This document shows, piece by piece, positions 55,571 to 64,000 of a stretch of DNA of 64,000 nucleotides (its first letter is position 1; each line of letters starts with the position of its first letter). The notes beneath the pieces are model-generated. The model saw nothing but the letters and a program-made list of their open reading frames with translations, was not told where the DNA came from and did no database searches. Location: positions 1,488,001-1,552,000 of the forward strand of contig CAWUCO010000074.1 in NCBI GenBank assembly GCA_963920705.1, read 5' to 3'. The translations under genes and the position numbers were made by a program. The DNA is from Odiellus spinosus. Its lineage: Eukaryota > Arthropoda > Arachnida > Opiliones > Phalangiidae.

Positions 55571-58500
55571 ACGATTCGAAAAACACGATTCGAAAAACAC
55601 GATTCGAAAAACACGATTCACAAAACACGATTCGAAAAACACGATTCGAAAATCACGATTCGAAAAACACGATTCGAAAAACACGATTCGAAAAACACGA
55701 TTCGAAAAACACGATTCGAAAAACACGATTCGAAAAACACGATTCGAAAAACACGATTCGAAAAACACGATTCGAAAAACACGATTCGAAAAACACGATT
55801 CGAAAAACACGATTCGAAAAACACGATTCGAAAAACACGATTCGAAAAACACGATTCGAAAAACAGGATGCGAAAAACAGGATGCGAAAAACAGGATGCG
55901 AAAAACAGGTTGCGTAAAACAGGCTGCGAAAAACAGGCTGCGAAAAACAGGATGCGAAATACACGATTCGAAAAACACGATTCGAAAAACACGATTCGAA
56001 AATCACGATTCGAAAAACACGATTCGATAAACACGATTCGATAAACACGATTCGAAAAACCCGATTCGAGAAACAGGATTCGAAAAACAGGATTCGAAAA
56101 AGAGGACTCGAAAAACAGGATTCGAAAAACAGGATTCGAAAAAGAGGACTCGAAAAACAGGATTCGAAAAACAGGATTCGAAAAACAAGATTCGAAAAAC
56201 ACGATTCGAAAAACACGATTCGAAAAACACGATTCGAAAAACACGATTCGGAAAACACGATTCGAAAAACACGATTCGAAAAACACGATTCGAAAAACAG
56301 GATTCGAAAAACAGGTTTCGAAAAAGAGGACTCGAAAAACAGGATTCGAAAAACAGGATGCGAAAAACAGGATGCGAAAAACAGGATGCGAAAAACAGGT
56401 TGCGTAAAACAGGCTGCGAAAAACAGGATGCGAAATACACGATTCGAAAAACACGATTCGAAAAACACGATTCGAAAAACACGATTCGAAAATCACGATT
56501 CGAAAAACACGATTCGATAAACACGATTCGAAAAACACGATTCGAATAACCCGATTCGAGAAACCGGATTCGAAAAACAGGATTCGAAAAAGAGGACTCG
56601 AAAAACAGTATTCGAAAAACAGGATTCGAAAAACACATTTCGAAAAACACGATTCGAAAAACACGATTCGAAAAACACGATTCGAAATACACGATTCGAA
56701 AAACACGATTCGAAAAACACGATTCGGAAAACACGATTCGAAAAACACGATTCGAAAAGCACGATTCGAAAAACACGATTCGAAAAACACGATTCGAAAA
56801 ACACGATTCGAAAAACAGGATTCGAAAAACAGGATTCGAAAAACACGATTCGAAAAACACGATTCGAAAAGCACGATTCGAAAAACACGATTCGAAAAAC
56901 ACGATTCGAAAAACACGATTCGAAAAACACGATTCGGAAAACACGATTCGAAAAACACGATTCGAAAAGCACGATTCGAAAAACACGATTCGAAAAACAC
57001 GATTCGAAAAACAGGATTCGAAAAACAGGATTCGAAAAACAGGATTCGAAAAACAGGATTCGAAAAACAGGATTCGAAAAACAGGATGCGAAAAACAGGA
57101 TGCGAAAAACAGGTTGCGTAAAACAGGTTGCGTAAAACAGGCTGCGAAAAACAGGATGCGAAAAACAGGATGCGAAAAACACGATTCGAAAAACACGATT
57201 CGAAAAACACGATTCGAAAAACACGATTCGAAAATAAAGATTCGAAAAACACGATTCGAAAAACACGATTCGAGAAACACGATTCGAAAAACACGATTCG
57301 AAAATCACGATTCGAAAATCACGATTCGAAAAACACGATTCGAAAATCACGATTCGAAAAACACGATTTGATAAATACGATTCGAAAAACACGATTCGAA
57401 AAACACGATTCGAAAAACACGATTCGAAAAACACGATTCGAAAAACACGATTCGAAAAACACGATTCAAAAAACAGGATGCGAAAAACAGGTTGCGTAAA
57501 ACAGGCTGCGAAAAACAGACGGCGAAAAACAGGATGCGAAATACACGATTCGAAAAACGCGATTCGAAAAACACGATTAGAAAATCACGATTCGAAAAAC
57601 ACGATTCGAGAAACAGGATTCGAAAAACACGATTCGAAAAACACGATTCGGAAAATCACGATTCGAAAAACCCGATTCGAAAAACGATTGGAAAATCACG
57701 ATTCGAAAAACACGATTCGGAAAATCACGATTCGAAAAACACGATTCGAAAAACAGGATTTGAAAAACAGGATTCGAAAAACACGATTCGAAAAACAGGA
57801 TTCCATAAAGAGGACTCGAAAAACAGGATTCGGAAAACAAGATTCGAAAAACACGATTCGAAAAACACGATTCGAAAAACACGATTCGAAAAACACGATT
57901 CGAAAAACACGATTCGAAAAACACGATTCGAAAAACACGATTCGATAAACAGGATGTGAAAAACAGGATGCGAAAAACAGGTTGCGTAAAACAGGCTGCG
58001 AAAAAATGGATGCGAAAAACAACATGCGAAAAACACGATTCGAAAAACACGATTCGAAAAACACGATTCGAAAAACATGATTCGAAAAACACGATTCGAA
58101 AAACACGATTCGAAAATCACGATTCGAAAATCACGATTCGAAAAACACGATTCGATAAACACGATTCGAAAAACACGATTCGAAAAACACGATTCGAAAA
58201 TCACGATTCGAAAATCACGATTCGAAAAACACGATTCGAAAATCACGATTCGAAAAACACGATTCGATAAATACGATTCGAAAAACACGATTCGAAAAAC
58301 ACGATTCGAAAAACACGATTCGAAAAACACGATTCGAAAAACACGATTCGAAAAACACGATTCGAAAAACACGATTCGAAAAACACGATTCGAAAAACAC
58401 GATTCGAAAAACAGGATTCGAAAAACACGATTCGAAAAACAGGATGCGAAAAACAGGATGCGAAAAACAGGTTGCGTAAAACAGGCTGCGAAAAACAGAC

Positions 58501-61500
58501 GGCGAAAAACAGGATGCGAAATACACGATTCGAAAAACACGATTCGAAAAACACGATTAGAAAATCACGATTCGAGAAACAGGATTCGAAAAACAGGATT
58601 CGAAAAACAGGATTCGAAAAAGAGGACTCGAAAAACAGGACTCGATAAACAGGATTCGAAAAACACTATTCGAAAAACACGATTCGGAAAATCACGATTC
58701 GAAAAACACGATTCGAAAAACGATTGGAAAATCACGATTCGAAAAACACGATTCGGAAAATCACGATTCGAAAAACACGATTCGAAAAACAGGATTTGAA
58801 AAACAGGATTCGAAAAACACGATTCGAAAAACAGGATTCCATAAAGAGGACTCGAAAAACAAGATTCGGAAAACAGGATTCGAAAAACACGATTCGAAAA
58901 ACACGATTCGAAAAACACGATTCGAAAAACACGATTCGAAAATCACGATTCGAAAGACACGATTCGAAAAACACGATTCGAAAAACACGATTCGAAAAAC
59001 ACGATTCGAAAAACACGATTCGAAAAACACGATTCGAAAAACACGATTCGAAAAACACGACTCGCAAAACACGATTCGAAAAACACGATTCGAAAAACAC
59101 GATTCGAAAAAACCGATTCGAAAAACACGATTCGAAAAACACGATTCGAAAATCATGATTCGAAAAACACGATTCGAAAAACACGATGCGAAAAACCCGA
59201 TTCGAGAAAAAGGATTCGAAAAACAGGATTCGAAAAAGAGGACTCGAAAAACAGGACTCGAAAAACAGGATTCGATAGACACGATTCGAAAAACACGATT
59301 CGAAAAACACGATTCGAAAAACACGATTCGAAAAACACGATTCGAAAAACACGATTCGAAAAACACGATTCGAAAAACACGATTCGAAAAACAGGATGCG
59401 AAAAACAGGATGCGAAAAACAGGTTGCGTAAAACAGGCTGCGAAAAACAGACGGCGAAAAACAGGATGCGAAATACACGATTCGAAAAACACGATTCGAA
59501 AAACACGATTAGAAAATCACGATTCGAAAAACAGGATTCGAAAAACAGGATTCGACAAAGAGGACTCGAAAAACAGGACTCGATAAACAGGATTCGAAAA
59601 ACACGATTCGAAAAACACGATTCGGAAAATCACGATTCGAAAAACACGATTCGAAAAACGATTGGAAAATCACGATTCGAAAAACACGATTCGGAAAATC
59701 ACGATTCGAAAAACACGATTCGAAAAACAGGATTTGAAAAACAGGATTCGAAAAACACGATTCGAAAAACAGGATTCCATAAAGAGGACTCGAAAAACAA
59801 GATTCGGAAAACAGGATTCGAAAAACACGATTCGAAAAACACGATTCGAAAAACACGATTCGAAAAACACGATTCGAAAAACACGATTCGAAAAACACGA
59901 TTCGATAAACAGGATGTGAAAAACAGGATGCGAAAAACAGGTTGCGTAAAACAGGCTGCGAAAAAATGGATGCGAAAAACAACATGCGAAAAACACGATT
60001 CGAAAAACACGATTCGAAAAACACGATTCGAAAAACACGATTCGAAAAACACGATTCGAAAATCACGATTCGAAAAACACGATTCGATAAACACGATTCG
60101 AAAAACACGATTCGAAAAACACGATTCGAAAATCTCGTTTCGAAAAACACGATTCGAAAATCTCGTTTCGAAAAACACGATTCGAAAAACACGATTCGAA
60201 AAACACGATTCGAAAATCTCGATTCGAAAAGCACGATTCGAAAAACACGATTCGAAAAACACGATTCGAAAAACACGATTCGAAAAACACGATTCGAAAA
60301 ACACGATTCGAAAATCTCGATTCGAAAAACACGATTCGAAAAACACGATTCGAAAAATACGATTCGAAAAACACGATTCGAAAAATACGATTCGAAAAAC
60401 ACGATTCGAAAATCACGATTCGAAAAACACGATTCAATAAACACGATTCAATAAACACGATTCGAAAAACAGGATTCGAAAAACAGGATGCGAAAAACAG
60501 GATGCGAAAAACAGGATGCGAAAAACAGTTTGCGTAAAACAGGCTGCGAAAAACAGGATTCGAAAAACGATTCGAAAAACAGGATTCGAAAAACAGGATT
60601 CGAAAAAAAGGGTGCGAAAAACAGGTTGCGTAAAACAGGCTGCGAAAAACAGGCTGCGAAAAAACCGGATGCGAAATACACGATTCGAAAATCACGATTC
60701 GAAAGACACGATTCGAAAGACACGATTCGAAAAACACGATTCGAAAAACACGATTCGAAAAACACGATTCGAAAAACACGATTCGAAAAACACGATTCGA
60801 AAAACAGGATGCGAAAAACAGGTTGCGTAAAACAGGCTGCGAAAAACAGGATGCGAAAAACAACATGCGAAAAACACGATTCGAAAAACACGATTCGAAA
60901 AACACGATTCGAAAAACACGATTCGAAAAACACGATTCGAAAAACACGATTCGAAAATCACGATTCGAAAATCACGATTCGATAAACACGATTCGAAAAA
61001 CACGATTCGAAAATCTCGTTTCGAAAAACACGATTCGAAAAACACGATTCGAAAAACACGATTCGAAAATCTCGATTCGAAAAGCACGATTCGAAAAACA
61101 CGATTCGAAAAACACGATTCGAAAAACACGATTCGAAAAACACGATTCGAAAAACACGATTCGAAAATCTCGATTCGAAAAACACGATTCGAAAAATACG
61201 ATTCGAAAAACACGATTCGAAAATCACGATTCGAAAAACACGATTCAATAAACACGATTCAATAAACACGATTCGAAAAACAGGATGCGAAAAACAGTTT
61301 GCGTAAAACAGGCTGCGAAAAACAGGATTCGAAAAACGATTCGAAAAACAGGATTCGAAAAACAGGATTCGAAAAAAAGGGTGCGAAAAACAGGTTGCGT
61401 AAAACAGGCTGCGAAAAACAGGCTGCGAAAAAACAGGATGCGAAATACACGATTCGAAAAACACGATTCGAAAAACACGATTCGAAAAACACGATTCGAA

Positions 61501-64000
61501 AATCACGATTCGAAAGACACGATTCGAAAAACACGATTCGAATAACACGATTCGAAAAACACGATTCGAAAAACACGATTCGAAAAACACGATTCGAAAA
61601 ACACGATTCGAAAAACACGACTCGCAAAACACGATTCGAAAAACACGATTCGAAAAACACGATTCGAAAAACACGATTCGAAAAACACGATTCGAAAATC
61701 ATGATTCGAAAAACACGATTCGAAAAACACGATGCGAAAAACCCGATTCGAGAAAAAGGATTCGAAAAACAGGATTCGAAAAAGAGGACTCGAAAAACAG
61801 GACTCGAAAAACAGGATTCGATAGACACGATTCGAAAAACACGATTCGAAAAACACGATTCGAAAAACACGATTCGAAAAACACGATTCGAAAATCACGA
61901 TTCGAAAATCACGATTCGATAAACACGATTCGAAAAACACGATTCGAAAATCTCGTTTCGAAAAACACGATTCGAAAAACACGATTCGAAAAACACGATT
62001 CGAAAATCTCGATTCGAAAAGCACGATTCGAAAAACACGATTCGAAAAACACGATTCGAAAAACACGATTCGAAAAACACGATTCGAAAAACACGATTCG
62101 AAAATCTCGATTCGAAAAACACGATTCGAAAAATACGATTCGAAAAACACGATTCGAAAATCACGATTCGAAAAACACGATTCAATAAACACGATTCAAT
62201 AAACACGATTCGAAAAACAGGATGCGAAAAACAGTTTGCGTAAAACAGGCTGCGAAAAACAGGATTCGAAAAACGATTCGAAAAACAGGATTCGAAAAAC
62301 AGGATTCGAAAAAAAGGGTGCGAAAAACAGGTTGCGTAAAACAGGCTGCGAAAAACAGGCTGCGAAAAAACAGGATGCGAAATACACGATTCGAAAAACA
62401 CGATTCGAAAAACACGATTCGAAAAACACGATTCGAAAATCACGATTCGAAAGACACGATTCGAAAAACACGATTCGAATAACACGATTCGAAAAACACG
62501 ATTCGAAAAACACGATTCGAAAAACACGATTCGAAAAACACGACTCGCAAAACACGATTCGAAAAACACGATTCGAAAAACACGATTCGAAAAACACGAT
62601 TCGAAAAACACGATTCGAAAATCATGATTCGAAAAACACGATTCGAAAAACACGATGCGAAAAACCCGATTCGAGAAAAAGGATTCGAAAAACAGGATTC
62701 GAAAAAGAGGACTCGAAAAACAGGACTCGAAAAACAGGATTCGATAGACACGATTCGAAAAACACGATTCGAAAAACACGATTCGAAAAACACGATTCGA
62801 AAAACACGATTCGAAAAACACGATTCGAAAAACACGATTCGAAAAACACGATTCGAAAAACAGGATGCGAAAAACAGGATGCGTAAAACAGGCTGCGAAA
62901 AACAGACGGCGAAAAACAGGATGCGAAATACACGATTCGAAAAACACGATTCGAAAAACACGATTAGAAAATCACGATTCGAAAAACAGGATTCGAAAAA
63001 CAGGATTCGAAAAAGAGGACTCGAAAAACAGGACTCGATAAACAGGATTCGAAAAACACGATTCGAAAAACACGATTCGGAAAATCACGATTCGAAAAAC
63101 ACGATTCGAAAAACGATTGGAAAATCACGATTCGAAAAACACGATACGGAAAATCACGATTCGAAAAACACGATTCGAAAAACAGGATTTGAAAAACAGG
63201 ATTCGAAAAACACGATTCGAAAAACAGGATTCCATAAAGAGGACTCGAAAAACAGGATTCGGAAAACAGGATTCGAAAAACACGATTCGAAAAACACGAT
63301 TCGAAAAACACGATTCGAAAAACACGATTCGAAAAACACGATTCGAAAAACACGATTCGATAAACAGGATGTGAAAAAATGGATGCGAAAAACAGGTTGC
63401 GTAAAACAGGCTGCGAAAAAATGGATGCGAAAAACAACATGCGAAAAACACGATTCGAAAAACACGATTCGAAAAACACGATTCGAAAAACACGATTCGA
63501 AAAACACGATTCGAAAAACACGATTCGAAAAACACGATTCGAAAATCACGATTCGAAAAACACGATTCGATAAACACGATTCGAAAAACACGATTCGAAA
63601 AACACGATTCGAAAATCTCGTTTCGAAAAACACGATTCGAAAAACACGATTCGAAAAACACGATTCGAAAATCTCGATTCGAAAAGCACGATTCGAAAAA
63701 CACGATTCGAAAAACACGATTCGAAAAACACGATTCGAAAAACACGATTCGAAAAACACGATTCGAAAATCTCGATTCGAAAAACACGATTCGAAAAACA
63801 CGATTCGAAAAATACGATTCGAAAAACACGATTCGAAAATCACGATTCGAAAAACACGATTCAATAAACACGATTCAATAAACACGATTCGAAAAACAGG
63901 ATTCGAAAAACAGGATGCGAAAAACAGGATGCGAAAAACAGGATGCGAAAAACAGTTTGCGTAAAACAGGCTGCGAAAAACAGGATTCGAAAAACGATTC
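55571..64000. repeat. 14-bp satellite array, right block
   Basis: Same unit as the left block, with its own variants: AATCTCG, AAAGACACG, AATAAACACG, GATAAACACG and CGATTGG units. It continues past the window end. Long open frames on both strands are products of the stop-free unit. Confidence 0.97.
57478..63964. repeat. Higher-order repeats in the right satellite
   Basis: A landmark with CAGACGGCG units occurs at about 57518, 58498, 59450 and 62903. Another, with CAGTTTGCG followed by a shortened AAACGATTC unit, occurs at about 60527, 61294, 62231 and 63952. Local periods are about 0.75-1.0 kb and differ from the 1.9-kb period of the left block. Confidence 0.75.

Overview
This is a stretch of eukaryotic, almost certainly invertebrate animal, genomic DNA. 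No host single-copy gene is visible. The species cannot be fixed from the sequence. The window is a stack of repeats: a 14-bp satellite array interrupted by two very different mobile elements. The evidence for an animal is indirect: a Copia LTR element whose primer site matches the anticodon arm of animal initiator tRNA-Met, and a Polinton/Maverick (adintovirus-like) element that includes GT-AG introns.

Layout. 1-11767, 22668-23021 and 55571-64000 are the same satellite (unit close to CGAAAAACACGATT), organised into higher-order repeats of about 1.8-1.9 kb on the left and about 0.75-1 kb on the right. The unit has no stop codon on either strand and is not a multiple of 3, so it creates long artefactual open frames. 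11768-22667 is a Copia-type LTR retrotransposon with 247-bp LTRs and a 5-bp duplication GAAAA. It is about twice the usual length because its leader-plus-gag segment occurs as eight tandem copies of about 899 bp. Protease, integrase, reverse transcriptase and RNase H are recognisable but broken by frameshifts and stops.

23022-55129 is a 32-kb near-palindrome built from a Polinton. A left arm (23022-37682) and an inverted right arm (40172-55129) flank a 2.5-kb single-copy centre (37683-40171). From the outer end inwards each arm carries: a multi-pass membrane protein, small ORFs, a Cys-rich zinc-ribbon ORF, a four-exon gene with three phase-2 introns, an antisense two-exon gene nested in it, a 145-aa protein, protein-primed-type DNA polymerase B, a BIR (IAP-like) protein, a very short ORF resembling the PP1-recruiting domain of PPP1R15/GADD34, the packaging ATPase, a basic pVI/pX-like protein, a Pro/Ser/Thr-rich protein, and small membrane proteins. 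Facing these are an adenain-like protease, an rve-type integrase, a 230-250-aa protein and the major capsid protein. The centre holds the 5' part of the capsid gene, a basic Gly-rich core protein and a putative minor capsid protein. Together these are the replication, integration, maturation, packaging and virion genes of a Polinton.

The arms are nearly identical but decay independently: the left lost part of the polymerase palm, the right lost 38 codons before the exonuclease domain, and stops differ. Several frameshifts, and a Walker-A lysine replaced by threonine in the ATPase, are common to both. The whole therefore reads as an inverted dimer of an already defective or decaying element. 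A 440-bp GC-rich non-satellite segment (55130-55570) separates the right end from the satellite, and no target-site duplication could be found.
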